From contig CBCYMK010000023.1 in NCBI GenBank assembly GCA_965183875.1, forward strand, positions 1 through 64,000: 64,000 bases of DNA, written 5' to 3'. The translations under genes and the position numbers were made by a program. The notes under the pieces are model-generated. The model worked only from the letters and a program-made list of their open reading frames with translations, made no database searches and was not told the DNA's origin. Positions 17,596-26,505 of this stretch are shown in pieces. Within the stretch, counting starts at the first letter, position 1; each line of letters starts with the position of its first letter. The stretch comes from UBA6772 sp965183875. Lineage in GTDB: Bacteria; Bacteroidota; Bacteroidia; Flavobacteriales; UBA7430.

Positions 17596-18402
17596 ATGAA
17601 AAAACTTTTTACTTTATCATTACTTGCTTTATTAAGCGTTCAGTTTACTTCTGCTCAAGAAGCAGGATTTTATCCGCCTGAAGGATCTACATATAATGCA
17701 GACAGTTCTATTGTAACTATTCCAGATGCTCAAGTATCTTATATGTATGAAGAGACTATTTCTTTTTATGCTTCAGAAACTATTACAATCGACCTTGCTG
17801 GAGAATCTTTAGATCTTCCTTTTGTTTCTGCTGTAATCTCTAATGTAGTAACTCCAGATGGTATGTCTTACGACTGTAATATTGAGAACTGTGTATTTAC
17901 TGCTAACGAATGGGGTGAGGTAACACTTTCTGGAATCCCTACTACTCAAGTAGATTCTTTTGCTTTAGACATTACTGCTGTTGTTACTATTAACGCTGCT
18001 CCTTTAGGTTTACCTATTGATATTTCATTCCCTATCCCTTACGATGGATCTAATGCATTTCTTAACCTTGCTTTAGGTGATGACTATTCAGCTATTAATA
18101 GCTTTATGCCAACTTTTATGTTAAACGTAACTCCAGAAATAGGTGTAGAAGAACTTACTGCTTTAACTAATGTTGCTGTTTACCCTAATCCAGCTACTTC
18201 AGAAGTGAATTTTGAGTTTAATTCATCTAATGAAGATACTCAAATTCAAATTTTTGATTTGTTAGGGAACAGAGTTTTTAACAATGTATACACTAATGAA
18301 TTGGCTACAGTAAATACTTCTAACTTTACGAATGGAGTCTATTTTTATAAAATTGCTACTTCTAACCAAAGTGCTGTTGGTAGATTAGTAATTAACAAAT
18401 AA
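17596..18402 (+). CDS. Secreted protein with Ig-like PEGS domain and T9SS type A sorting domain
   Basis: A 268-residue secreted protein: signal peptide (cleavage after QFTSAQ, about 21), an Ig-like domain at about 22-190, and a type A T9SS C-terminal domain (about 190-268: VAVYPNPATSEVNFEF, IFDLLGNRVF, NGVYFYKI). The Ig-like domain opens with GFYPPEGSTYN and contains a He_PIG-like VTLSGIPTTQVDSFALDI. The same domain occurs twice in the protein at 53109-55733. Function unknown; surface display is inferred from the sorting domain. It follows the STAS-like gene by 12 bases and has its own terminator. Confidence 0.8.
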   Translation: MKKLFTLSLLALLSVQFTSAQEAGFYPPEGSTYNADSSIVTIPDAQVSYMYEETISFYASETITIDLAGESLDLPFVSAVISNVVTPDGMSYDCNIENCVFTANEWGEVTLSGIPTTQVDSFALDITAVVTINAAPLGLPIDISFPIPYDGSNAFLNLALGDDYSAINSFMPTFMLNVTPEIGVEELTALTNVAVYPNPATSEVNFEFNSSNEDTQIQIFDLLGNRVFNNVYTNELATVNTSNFTNGVYFYKIATSNQSAVGRLVINK

Positions 18403-18421
18403 TCGCCACTTACTTATTCTA

Positions 18422-18450
18422 AAAAGGCTGCCTAGTGCAGTCTTTTTTTT
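18422..18450 (+). terminator. Rho-independent terminator
   Basis: An 8-bp stem AAGGCTGC/GCAGTCTT (one G-U pair) followed by nine T, placed 20 bases after the T9SS gene stop. Confidence 0.75.
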
Positions 18451-18456
18451 TGGACT

Positions 18457-18464
18457 TATATTTG
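18457..18464 (+). promoter_or_regulatory. -7 box of the M14 peptidase gene
   Basis: TATATTTG, exact TAnnTTTG, 24 bases before the ATG at 18489 and right after a terminator. Confidence 0.6.
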
Positions 18465-18488
18465 CAAGTAGACTCTAAAATTTAAACT

Positions 18489-20720
18489 ATGAAAAGTGCC
18501 ATCCCCTTTGTGTTTTTGTTCTTTATTTTTCAATTAAGTGCACAAAACAGTTCCCCTTATTCCAATACTAGCTTGGTTCACCTCAAGTCTATCAGTACTG
18601 AAGTTGAGTCTGCACTGCATAATTTTGATGCTACCTTTTTATCGTGTAGAGAACACCAGTCAAACTCTGATATTATTGTTTCTGAATCGGCCCTCAATTG
18701 GCTTTTTGAAAATGGTATTGTATTCGAAACTTTAGTAGACGACCTAAAAGAAAAGATAGATACTGATAATACTGCAATGGAATTATTGCGTTCGCAGAGG
18801 GATGGTGAGGATTGGTATACCATTTATAGAACTTACGATGAGGTTCAGGATAAACTGATAGAAATAGCAAATTCAAGTGCTATAGCTACCTTAATAGACT
18901 TAGGAGATTCTTATGAAAATAGAGCTATTAATGGATTGAAATTTAGTACAGGTGGAACTGATAAACCGGCTGTGTTTTTTAACGGTTGTCAACACGCCCG
19001 AGAGTGGATTACCGTTATGGCAACAACCTATTTTGCCGATCAATTAGCACAGAAGTATACAAATGATTCTTTTACCGAGACTCTATTAGACTTGGTAGAT
19101 GTGTATATTGTACCTATTGTTAATCCAGATGGTTATGTATATACGCATACTACAGATAGGTATTGGAGAAAAAATAGACAACCCAATAATAACTCTTCTT
19201 GTATAGGGACCGATTTAAATAGAAATTGGGATGCTGATTGGAATGGAGGTGAGAGTACAAGTACCTCAGAATGTTCAGATATTTATGTAGGAACGAGTGC
19301 GTTTTCTGCAACTGAAACCAGCCTGTTAAAAAATTATATGGAAGCAATACCCAATCTAAAAGGGCATTTAGATATTCATTCTTATTCTGCTTTAGTACTA
19401 GGGCCTTGGGGCTACACTAATACGGAAACTCCAGATCATGCTGAGGTGGTTTCTTTAGGTAATGCTATGAACGATGCTATTACCAATACCAATAATTACC
19501 CCTTTACTTTTGGGGTTGGTGATGCCGATGGAGCTCTATACTTAGCTAGTGGTACTATGCCAGATTGGTCTTACGATGGCTTAGGAGCATTGGGTTATAC
19601 ATACGAATTGAGACCTAATTCCCCTGCTGGTGGTGGGTTTGAGCTTCCTGAAAGTCAGATTTTAGAAGCTTGTGCAGAAAATTTTAATGGAGCTATGGAG
19701 ATGATTATTTGGGCAGCAGACATACAAAGTGGTTGTATGGATAGTAATGCCTGTAACTACGATGCTAACGCTTCTGTAGACGATGGTAGCTGTGCTCAAT
19801 TAGATGAATGTGGCGATTGTGGTGGTACTGGTCCAATCCCTGGATACGATTGTAATGGTAATTGTATTACCGGAGAAACCTTAACGATACATTTAAATGA
19901 TTCTTATGGTGATGGATGGAACGGAAATACCCTAACTGTAAATGGGGAAGTCTTTACGCTTGCCGATGGATACACAGGTACTGAAACTCTTTGTTACGAT
20001 GCTTCAATTTGTGTTTCTGTAGTTTTTGAAGGATCTAATTGGCCAGAAGAAGTTTCTTGGTCTATTCTAACTTCTAGTGGTGAAGTTGTGCTCGAAGGTG
20101 CTGCTCCTTATACCGGTGAGTTAGGTAACTGCGCTGCTGAACTATTAGGTTGTACCGATACTTTAGCGATAAATTATAATGTATTAGCTACTTCCGATGA
20201 TGGCTCTTGTGAGTATGCTACAGCAACAGATGTACAAATAATTAATCTACCTATGGGATGGTTTATATTCTCCACCTTTATTGAAGCCAGCAACCCTGCA
20301 ATAGATACATTGGTAAGTTCTATTGTAGACGCTACCGTTATAGTTAAAGATGCCGAAGGTTTAGCGTATTTACCCGATTGGAATTTTAACGGAATTGGAG
20401 ATGCTACGAGTGGTAGTGCTTATTTGATTAAGCTTACAGAAAATAGAAATCTCAGTATTTCTGGTACTAAAATTTCGCCAGAAAACTTTATTATTAACCT
20501 AGAAGAAGGGTGGAGCCTACTCGGTTATCTAAGGGACTCTCCAGCTAACTTAGTTGAAATGTTACTTCCGATAAACGAACAAATTACGATTGTTAAAACT
20601 TTCGATGGTACAGCTTATTTACCGGAATGGGACTATAATGGAATAGGAGATATGAATCCGGGTGAAGGGTATCAGATAAAAGTAAATTCTGCTGCTAGTT
20701 TTTCTTATCCATCCAACTAG
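18489..20720 (+). CDS. Secreted M14 zinc carboxypeptidase with Cys repeats and tandem YLPEW module
   Basis: A 743-residue exoprotein: signal peptide to about 18 (FQLSAQ), propeptide-like region to about 105, then an M14 catalytic domain (about 110-405) with Zn ligands H169/E172 (HAREW) and H295 (DIHSYS), the substrate-binding NRNW near 242-245, and catalytic E371 (YTYELRP). After it come a GCMD...DDGSC repeat (about 414-434), a segment with SYGDGWNGN (about 471-479), a second GCTD...DDGSC repeat (about 553-573), and two ~70-residue repeats, each with a GW start and AYLP(D/E)W.(F/Y)NGIG. No classical T9SS C-terminal domain is present, so the YLPEW pair may serve for anchoring or sorting. Confidence 0.9.
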   Translation: MKSAIPFVFLFFIFQLSAQNSSPYSNTSLVHLKSISTEVESALHNFDATFLSCREHQSNSDIIVSESALNWLFENGIVFETLVDDLKEKIDTDNTAMELLRSQRDGEDWYTIYRTYDEVQDKLIEIANSSAIATLIDLGDSYENRAINGLKFSTGGTDKPAVFFNGCQHAREWITVMATTYFADQLAQKYTNDSFTETLLDLVDVYIVPIVNPDGYVYTHTTDRYWRKNRQPNNNSSCIGTDLNRNWDADWNGGESTSTSECSDIYVGTSAFSATETSLLKNYMEAIPNLKGHLDIHSYSALVLGPWGYTNTETPDHAEVVSLGNAMNDAITNTNNYPFTFGVGDADGALYLASGTMPDWSYDGLGALGYTYELRPNSPAGGGFELPESQILEACAENFNGAMEMIIWAADIQSGCMDSNACNYDANASVDDGSCAQLDECGDCGGTGPIPGYDCNGNCITGETLTIHLNDSYGDGWNGNTLTVNGEVFTLADGYTGTETLCYDASICVSVVFEGSNWPEEVSWSILTSSGEVVLEGAAPYTGELGNCAAELLGCTDTLAINYNVLATSDDGSCEYATATDVQIINLPMGWFIFSTFIEASNPAIDTLVSSIVDATVIVKDAEGLAYLPDWNFNGIGDATSGSAYLIKLTENRNLSISGTKISPENFIINLEEGWSLLGYLRDSPANLVEMLLPINEQITIVKTFDGTAYLPEWDYNGIGDMNPGEGYQIKVNSAASFSYPSN

Positions 20721-20741
20721 AAAATTACTTAAATTGTATTT

Positions 20742-20773
20742 ATAGCTTCTCATTTTTGAGAAGCTATTTTTTT
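20742..20773 (+). terminator. Rho-independent terminator, overlapping the rnz promoter
   Basis: An 11-bp stem ATAGCTTCTCA/TGAGAAGCTAT with a TTTT loop and T7 tail. The tail runs directly into the TACCTTTG -7 box of rnz. Confidence 0.88.
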
Positions 20774-20780
20774 ACCTTTG
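20773..20780 (+). promoter_or_regulatory. -7 box of rnz promoter
   Basis: TACCTTTG, exact TAnnTTTG, 22 bases before the rnz ATG. It gives rnz its own transcription start after the inserted secreted-protein genes. Confidence 0.6.
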
Positions 20781-20802
20781 AAAAGGATTTAAAATCGCTA
20801 AG

Positions 20803-21717
20803 ATGAGTTTTGATATAACAATATTGGGTTGTGGATCTGCAACACCTACTTCTTACAGAAACCCTTCTGCTCAAGTAGTACAAGTTCAAGACCGATCTAT
20901 TTTAATAGATTGTGGTGAAGGGACACAGATGCAAATTAGGAAGAATAAAATCCGAATGCAGAAAATTGACCATATTCTTATTTCTCATCTCCACGGAGAC
21001 CATTATTTTGGTTTAATAGGTTTGCTTTCTACCTTTCATCTATTAGGTAGAGACAAGGACCTTTATATATATGGGCCTGAAGATTTAAAGGATATTATTT
21101 TTGCTCAGTTAAAAGCATCTAAAACATACCTTAAGTATACTATACATTTTCAATCGCTAAATTTCTCTTGTAAAAATTTACTTTTTGAGGATAAAAAAAT
21201 AGAAATTCATTCTTTTCCAATGCGACATAGCATTGAGGTATGTGGTTTTTTAATTCAAGAAAAACCACATCCTAGGAGGATTAATAGAAAGGCAATAGAC
21301 GCTTTTGAGATTCCAATATATTTAATTAATGGAATTAAAGAAGGAAAAGATTTTATTATAGAAGAGGGGGGGATAGTAGATAATTCAAAGCTTACTTTTG
21401 AGCCTAAGTCTTCCTTCTCGTATGCTTACTGTTCCGATACTGCTTACTATCCTGAGCTATGTGATTCTATAAAAAAATGTACTCTTTTATACCACGAAGC
21501 TACTTTTGGAAAGGACTTAGCCCAATTAGCTAAGCAGACAAAACATTCTACTGCCCAACAGGCTGCACAAATTGCAGTACAAGCAGAAGTTTCTAAATTA
21601 ATTATTGGCCATTATTCTGCCCGGTATACAGATTTATCCTCTTTATTAAACGAAGCAAAAGAAGTTTTTGAAAATACTGTGTTGGCGCAAGATGGCCTTC
21701 GTATTAGCTTGGGATAA
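20803..21717 (+). CDS. rnz: Ribonuclease Z (tRNA 3'-endonuclease)
   Basis: Cleaves the 3' trailer of tRNA precursors. Metallo-beta-lactamase fold with the zinc motif HLHGDHYFGL at about 66-75, the N-terminal GCGSATPT, later single metal ligands in FPMRHSIEVCGF, and the AYCSDTAYYPEL block and final GHYSARY. The 304-residue length marks the short RNase Z form. The 3' end overlaps the convergent miaA gene by 14 bases. Confidence 0.95.
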   Translation: MSFDITILGCGSATPTSYRNPSAQVVQVQDRSILIDCGEGTQMQIRKNKIRMQKIDHILISHLHGDHYFGLIGLLSTFHLLGRDKDLYIYGPEDLKDIIFAQLKASKTYLKYTIHFQSLNFSCKNLLFEDKKIEIHSFPMRHSIEVCGFLIQEKPHPRRINRKAIDAFEIPIYLINGIKEGKDFIIEEGGIVDNSKLTFEPKSSFSYAYCSDTAYYPELCDSIKKCTLLYHEATFGKDLAQLAKQTKHSTAQQAAQIAVQAEVSKLIIGHYSARYTDLSSLLNEAKEVFENTVLAQDGLRISLG

Positions 21718-22615
21718 TTTCGTTTAAATAGCTAAAAACAGTCTCGGGCTCTTCTGGATTAAAAAATACGGTATCTGGGTCTCTTCTAAACCAGGTCATT
21801 TGACGTTTCGCATACCTACGGGTATTTTTCTTTATTTCAGAAATAGCAAATTCCATACTTATTTCCTCATCTATAAAAGCAAACAGCTCTTTATAACCTA
21901 CCGTTTGAAGCGCATTATTTTCTTTAAAAGGATAAACTCTTTTCACTTCTTCTAGCAGTCCCTCTTCAAGCATTATATCTACTCTTTGATTAATACGTTC
22001 GTATAATACTTCACGCTCTCTACTAAGAATTACTTTTATCGTTTTAAAGTTTCTTTTTTGTTGCTGGCGAATTCTATAGGAGGTAAAAGTATTTCCCGAA
22101 GCTTGGTATATCTCTAGGGCTCTAATTATCCTATGTGGGTTTAATTTATCTACTAGCTTGTGGTATTCAGGATCTACCTTTTCTAGTTCTTTCTCTAATA
22201 CTTCAATGCCTTCTTTTTTGCATCGGGTATTTAGCTCATCTCTAATTTCCTTAGGTACCTTAGGGAAGTCATCAAATCCTCTACAAACAGCATCTATATA
22301 TAAGCCAGAACCGCCAACCATAACTACAGTATTACTCGATTTATGTAGTTCTTCAATTTTTGCTAAAGCATCTCTTTCGAACTGACCCACAGAATAATCC
22401 TCACTAATACTTAGGTTTTGAATAAAGTGATGTTTTACAGCTGCTAGATCTTCTTTTGTGGGTACAGCAGTACCAATACTCATTTCTTTATAGAATTGTC
22501 TGGAGTCACAAGAAATTATCTCAGCTGAGTACTTCTGTGCAATCTCTAAGGAGAGTGCAGTTTTTCCTATGGCCGTAGGGCCAGATACAACAATCAGGTA
22601 TTTCTGCATTAGCAA
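21704..22615 (-). CDS. miaA: tRNA dimethylallyltransferase
   Basis: Adds the dimethylallyl group to A37 of tRNAs reading UNN codons. P-loop GPTAIGKT at about 12-19, DSRQFYKEMSIGTA just after it, and the IRALEIY block near 166-172 are family marks. Met3 (22609) is the likely start, since the family begins closer to the P-loop. It is the last gene of the long minus-strand operon that starts at 28293 and overlaps rnz at its 3' end. Confidence 0.95.
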   Translation of the reverse strand: MLMQKYLIVVSGPTAIGKTALSLEIAQKYSAEIISCDSRQFYKEMSIGTAVPTKEDLAAVKHHFIQNLSISEDYSVGQFERDALAKIEELHKSSNTVVMVGGSGLYIDAVCRGFDDFPKVPKEIRDELNTRCKKEGIEVLEKELEKVDPEYHKLVDKLNPHRIIRALEIYQASGNTFTSYRIRQQQKRNFKTIKVILSREREVLYERINQRVDIMLEEGLLEEVKRVYPFKENNALQTVGYKELFAFIDEEISMEFAISEIKKNTRRYAKRQMTWFRRDPDTVFFNPEEPETVFSYLNEIIPS

Positions 22616-23988
22616 AGGTGTTTAAACAGCTTTTTAATGAGTCCTAGTTTTCCCGTATAGGGAGCGTACCTTGCTGGGATATCTAGCCAGGTGCCTCTTT
22701 TTACAATTCCTTTTTGATGGCTGAAACATTCAAAGCCCGCCTCAGCATGATAGTTACCAATTCCACTAGGCCCTACACCTCCAAAGGGAAGATTAGAACT
22801 GGTTATATGTACTAGTGTATCGTTTATACATCCCCCTCCAAAATAAAGGTTTTGTAAGAAGTAGTCTTGTGTTGTTTTATTCTCTCCAAAATAATAAGCC
22901 GCCAAAGGTTTGTCCTTTTCATTAATTGCATCGATTGTTTCAGAAAGATCCGAAAATGAAAGTATAGGTAGTAAAGGACCAAAAATTTCAGCTGACATAA
23001 TTTTAGAGTCCCATGTGATATTGTCTAAAATAGTGGGTTCTATAAATAATTCTGCGTCGTTTGTTTTACCCCCGTGAACAATATTTTCTATCTCCACCAG
23101 TGCATTTATCCTAGCATAGTGTTTAAGATTTATTATACGTGCTAGGTCTGGACTAGTTTGTGCATTATCGCCCAGAGCTAATTCTAATTCTTGTATGAGT
23201 AAATCTATCAGCTCTTCCTTTATGCTCTCGTGAGCATATATATAATCTGGTGCAATACAGGTTTGTCCTGCGTTGTATAGTTTACCCCAAATAATACGCT
23301 TGGCTGCAAGTTTAAGTTTTGCATCCTTATTTACTATAACCGGACTTTTACCACCTAGTTCAAGGGTAACAGGGCAAAGTTGTTCTGCCGCCGCTTTCAT
23401 TACAATTTTCCCTACGGCAGTACTACCCGTAAAAAAGATATAATCCCATTTTTGTTCTAAGAGGTATTTATTTACTTCTATGCCTCCTTCAATTACACAA
23501 ACGTGTTGTTGGTCGAATACCTCATCGATTAGTTCAGCAATTATTTTCGATGTATTTTCTGTTAACTCTGAAGGTTTACAAACCACGCAGTTTCCTGCTG
23601 TAACAGCAGCTATAAGTGGATTTATAACCAACTGAAAGGGATAGTTCCAAGGAGCCATTATTAAAACCCTTCCGTAGGGATCGGAGTAAATATAGTCGCT
23701 AGACGGAAAATTTAAAAGTGATGCTCTTACGCGTTTCGGCTTTGTTAGGCGGTCTATGTTTTTTATGAAATAGTTGAGTTCTGTAAGAACCACAGCTATC
23801 TCAGAACTGTATGCTTCAAACTTCGGCTTTTTCAAGTCTTTATAAAGGGCCTCTAAAATTTGAGACTCTTTAGAGATGATCGCTTTTTTTAACCTAATTA
23901 GTGCTTCTTTCCTATAGGAAAGAGAATGCGTCTTTTTGGTTTTAAAAAAAGAATCTTGCTCAGTAAGCTTAATTTGTAGTTCTAGCAT
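22609..23988 (-). CDS. NAD(P)-dependent aldehyde dehydrogenase
   Basis: Oxidises aldehydes to acids. The 459-residue protein has the ALDH class-3-like compact form: MAPWNYPFQLVINPL, FFTGSTAVGK, the Glu block VTLELGGKSP and the nucleophile block NAGQTCIAPDY (Cys near 243). The C-terminal half keeps EIFGPLLPI and LPFGGVGPSGIG. Substrate is unknown; fatty or coniferyl-type aldehydes are usual for this branch. It lies within the operon, 3 bases after the pRiA4b-like gene, with no clear functional link to miaA. Confidence 0.88.
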   Translation of the reverse strand: MLELQIKLTEQDSFFKTKKTHSLSYRKEALIRLKKAIISKESQILEALYKDLKKPKFEAYSSEIAVVLTELNYFIKNIDRLTKPKRVRASLLNFPSSDYIYSDPYGRVLIMAPWNYPFQLVINPLIAAVTAGNCVVCKPSELTENTSKIIAELIDEVFDQQHVCVIEGGIEVNKYLLEQKWDYIFFTGSTAVGKIVMKAAAEQLCPVTLELGGKSPVIVNKDAKLKLAAKRIIWGKLYNAGQTCIAPDYIYAHESIKEELIDLLIQELELALGDNAQTSPDLARIINLKHYARINALVEIENIVHGGKTNDAELFIEPTILDNITWDSKIMSAEIFGPLLPILSFSDLSETIDAINEKDKPLAAYYFGENKTTQDYFLQNLYFGGGCINDTLVHITSSNLPFGGVGPSGIGNYHAEAGFECFSHQKGIVKRGTWLDIPARYAPYTGKLGLIKKLFKHLC

Positions 23989-23991
23989 AGT

Positions 23992-24501
23992 TTATTCATA
24001 TTGATCAAAGTCATCGAAGCCTTCAAACATATCGTCTTCGAACAATCCATCTTGTCCGTTGCCTTCACCTTGATCTTCGTGACTTTCAAATTGTATGTCT
24101 TCTCTTTCTCCAGGCATCAATCCTTCACTATAAATTAATGCAGGGTACGATTCACCAGGTTTAGCTTCTGTAATTTCCATCAGCTCCACATAAAAAGTCC
24201 ACATGTTTAAGAAATCGAAGATATATAAAAATTTATCTCCTTTTTCCGAACACATCTGCTCTAGGTTCCAATCGCCCATAACAAAAGCTTTGTCGTCTAC
24301 AGCGAAGAGCGAAATTTCATCTCCTTGATTCCAGTGTTCATCACTTTTATAAAAGGATGCCATCTCACCTGTATCTAGGGCAAAGGCTTGTACTATACTG
24401 TTATGGAAATCTTCGAAATTGTCTTCACTAGAAATTTCGATGTCTCTGAAAATGTCTGCTTGCTTAAAGTCAAGAATAACACGAAAACCGTAAATGGTCA
24501 T
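23992..24501 (-). CDS. Plasmid pRiA4b ORF-3-like protein
   Basis: A 169-residue acidic protein matching the pRiA4b ORF-3 family (IS1096 TnpR-like in some annotations). Visible marks are the N-terminal YGFRVILDFKQADIFRDIEI, the FEDFHNSIVQAFALD helix and FLYIFDFLNMWTFYVEL near 75-92, the conserved 'YxYDFGDxW'-like position. The C-terminal third is rich in Asp/Glu. Despite the name no mobile element is present. Function unknown. Confidence 0.75.
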   Translation of the reverse strand: MTIYGFRVILDFKQADIFRDIEISSEDNFEDFHNSIVQAFALDTGEMASFYKSDEHWNQGDEISLFAVDDKAFVMGDWNLEQMCSEKGDKFLYIFDFLNMWTFYVELMEITEAKPGESYPALIYSEGLMPGEREDIQFESHEDQGEGNGQDGLFEDDMFEGFDDFDQYE

Positions 24502-24530
24502 ATTGATTTTTTTATAAATATACGAATCCT

Positions 24531-25940
24531 TTAGTTTCTCTCTAAGCCTAATTCTTTTGCTTTTTCTAGCATAAATTCAAAGGCTTGATCATAATCGTTG
24601 GTGATAACACCGTCTAGAATAGCTTCTCTAATTTGATTCTTAATATCACCAACCATTTTACATGGGCTCATATTAAAAGTCTTCATTATGAGTTCACCAG
24701 AAATCGGGGGTTGCCAATTTCTAAGCTGATCTCGCTCTTCTATATCTTTTAGTTTCTCCCGAACAATTTTAAAATTGTTGAGGTACTTTTTTACTTTAGT
24801 TTCGTTTTTTGAGGTGATATCAGCTTCACATAAAAGCATCAAATCATCTATATCTTCTCCTGCATCAAATAACAAACGTCTAATAGCCGAGTCGCTAACA
24901 ATATCTTTAGAAAGTACAATAGGGCGTAAGTGAAGTAACACCAACTTTTGCACATACTTCATCTTATCGTTAAGGGGTAGCTTGAGTCGTTTGAAAATTT
25001 TAGGAACCATTTTAGACCCTAAAAATTCATGCCCATGAAAAGTCCATCCATGCCCTTCTTCAAAGCGTTTTGTTGGTGGTTTAGCTATATCGTGTAATAA
25101 GGCAGCCCAGCGAAGCCAAAGGTCGTTGGTGTTTTTAGATAGGTTTTCTAAAACCTCTAAAGTGTGGTAAAAATTATCCTTATGTCCTTTCCCTTTTATA
25201 ACCTCTATTCCATGAAGCTTCACAAATTCAGGAAAAAACTGATGTAATAATGTGGTGTTGAATAGAAGTTTAAATCCTTTTGAGGGCTTTTCGGCAAGTA
25301 TAATTTTGTTTAACTCATCGATAATACGCTCTTGAGAGATAATATCTAATCGAGCTGCATTTCTTTTTAATGCATGGTACGATTTTTCTTCAATGGTAAA
25401 ATCTAATTGTGTAGCAAACCGTATGGCTCTTAACATCCTTAATGGATCGTCAGAATAGGTGATGTCTGAGTCTAAAGGAGTTTTAATAATTCCTTTTTCT
25501 AAGTCTTCAATCCCGTTAAAAGGGTCCACTAATTCTCCAAAACGCTCTTTGTTGAGGCATAATGCAAGTGCATTTATAGTGAAATCTCTTCTGTTCTGAT
25601 CGTCTTCTAGAGTCCCATTTTCTACGATAGGCTTTCTTGAATCTCTGCGGTAAGACTCTTTTCTAGCGCCTACAAATTCAAGTTCTAAATCGCCGTGTAA
25701 AACCATGGCAGTACCAAAGTTTTTAAATATTTGTACCTGAGGCCTGCCGTGTAATTTTTGAGATACTCTTTTTGCCAGTTCTATACCACTACCTACACAA
25801 ACAACATCTATGTCTTTGGGTTGCTTGCGTTGTAAAATTACATCTCTTACATAACCACCAATAACATAGGTTTCTACACCTAGTTCATCAGCGCATTCCG
25901 AAATGCATTTAAATACTTTATGTTGTAAGTGTTCTTTCAA
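24531..25940 (-). CDS. CCA tRNA nucleotidyltransferase / poly(A)-polymerase family with HD domain
   Basis: Class II nucleotidyltransferase. The head domain has YVIGGYVRDVIL at about 22-33 and the catalytic DIDVVCVG (DxD) near 39-46, followed by RRDFTINALALCL and ADDPLRMLRAIRFA-type (YSDDPLRMLRAIRFA) blocks. An HD domain follows (WAALLHDIAKPPT, near 288-300). At 469 residues it matches the usual Bacteroidota CCA-adding enzyme. The tRNA gene in this window already encodes CCA, so here the enzyme may mainly repair ends. Confidence 0.9.
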   Translation of the reverse strand: MKEHLQHKVFKCISECADELGVETYVIGGYVRDVILQRKQPKDIDVVCVGSGIELAKRVSQKLHGRPQVQIFKNFGTAMVLHGDLELEFVGARKESYRRDSRKPIVENGTLEDDQNRRDFTINALALCLNKERFGELVDPFNGIEDLEKGIIKTPLDSDITYSDDPLRMLRAIRFATQLDFTIEEKSYHALKRNAARLDIISQERIIDELNKIILAEKPSKGFKLLFNTTLLHQFFPEFVKLHGIEVIKGKGHKDNFYHTLEVLENLSKNTNDLWLRWAALLHDIAKPPTKRFEEGHGWTFHGHEFLGSKMVPKIFKRLKLPLNDKMKYVQKLVLLHLRPIVLSKDIVSDSAIRRLLFDAGEDIDDLMLLCEADITSKNETKVKKYLNNFKIVREKLKDIEERDQLRNWQPPISGELIMKTFNMSPCKMVGDIKNQIREAILDGVITNDYDQAFEFMLEKAKELGLERN

Positions 25941-25941
25941 T

Positions 25942-26505
25942 TTATTTTCTGATGATGTTTATTAAACCCGATGCGTCTAATTTAATGATCATTGAGCTTT
26001 GGTTTTCATTGTGCTCTTCACGACGCAAATTTACAATATGATCTACAGAATTCTTTATTTCTTCGCTTATCTCTGCAAAACTATTCGCTTGCTTCTCGCC
26101 AGATATATTTGCTGAGGTGGAGATGATCGCTTTGTTCAAATTTCGAATTACTTCTCTACAGAATTTATCTTTGGTTACTCTTATACCAAGACTTTTATCT
26201 TTATTGATTGCGTTTTTCGCAATGCCTATAGGATTGACATAAATTATAGTCAAGGGTCTTTCAGTAAATTCTATGAGGTCCCAGGCTACTTCGGGAACCT
26301 CTTCTACAGTACGCTCTAAACGAACCTCACTATCTACCAAAGCAATAAGACTCTTGGCTTCACTTCGTTTTTTAATATCGTATACTTTCTTTACGGCAGC
26401 TTCATTACTAGCGTCGCAGCCTATTCCCCAGATCGTATCTGTGGGATATAATAGTACACCGCCTTCTTTAAGTATGGCTACAGCTTTAAGTATCTCTTCG
26501 CGCAT
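25942..26505 (-). CDS. tsaC: L-threonylcarbamoyladenylate synthase
   Basis: Makes threonylcarbamoyl-AMP for t6A37 of tRNA. Sua5/YciO/YrdC fold with LLYPTDTIWGIGCDA at about 18-32, KKRSEAKSLIALV at about 46-58, and STSANISGE near 138-146. At 187 residues it is the short TsaC form without the Sua5 tail. It is 1 base from the cca-type gene and overlaps the upstream phosphotransferase gene by one base. The matching downstream methylthiolation enzyme, mtaB, is at 38700. Confidence 0.9.
   Translation of the reverse strand: MREEILKAVAILKEGGVLLYPTDTIWGIGCDASNEAAVKKVYDIKKRSEAKSLIALVDSEVRLERTVEEVPEVAWDLIEFTERPLTIIYVNPIGIAKNAINKDKSLGIRVTKDKFCREVIRNLNKAIISTSANISGEKQANSFAEISEEIKNSVDHIVNLRREEHNENQSSMIIKLDASGLINIIRK

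Noticed and set aside
23992..24501. pRiA4b/IS1096-type name taken as a mobile element
   Set aside because: Only a family name; no terminal repeats, transposase or target duplication are present.
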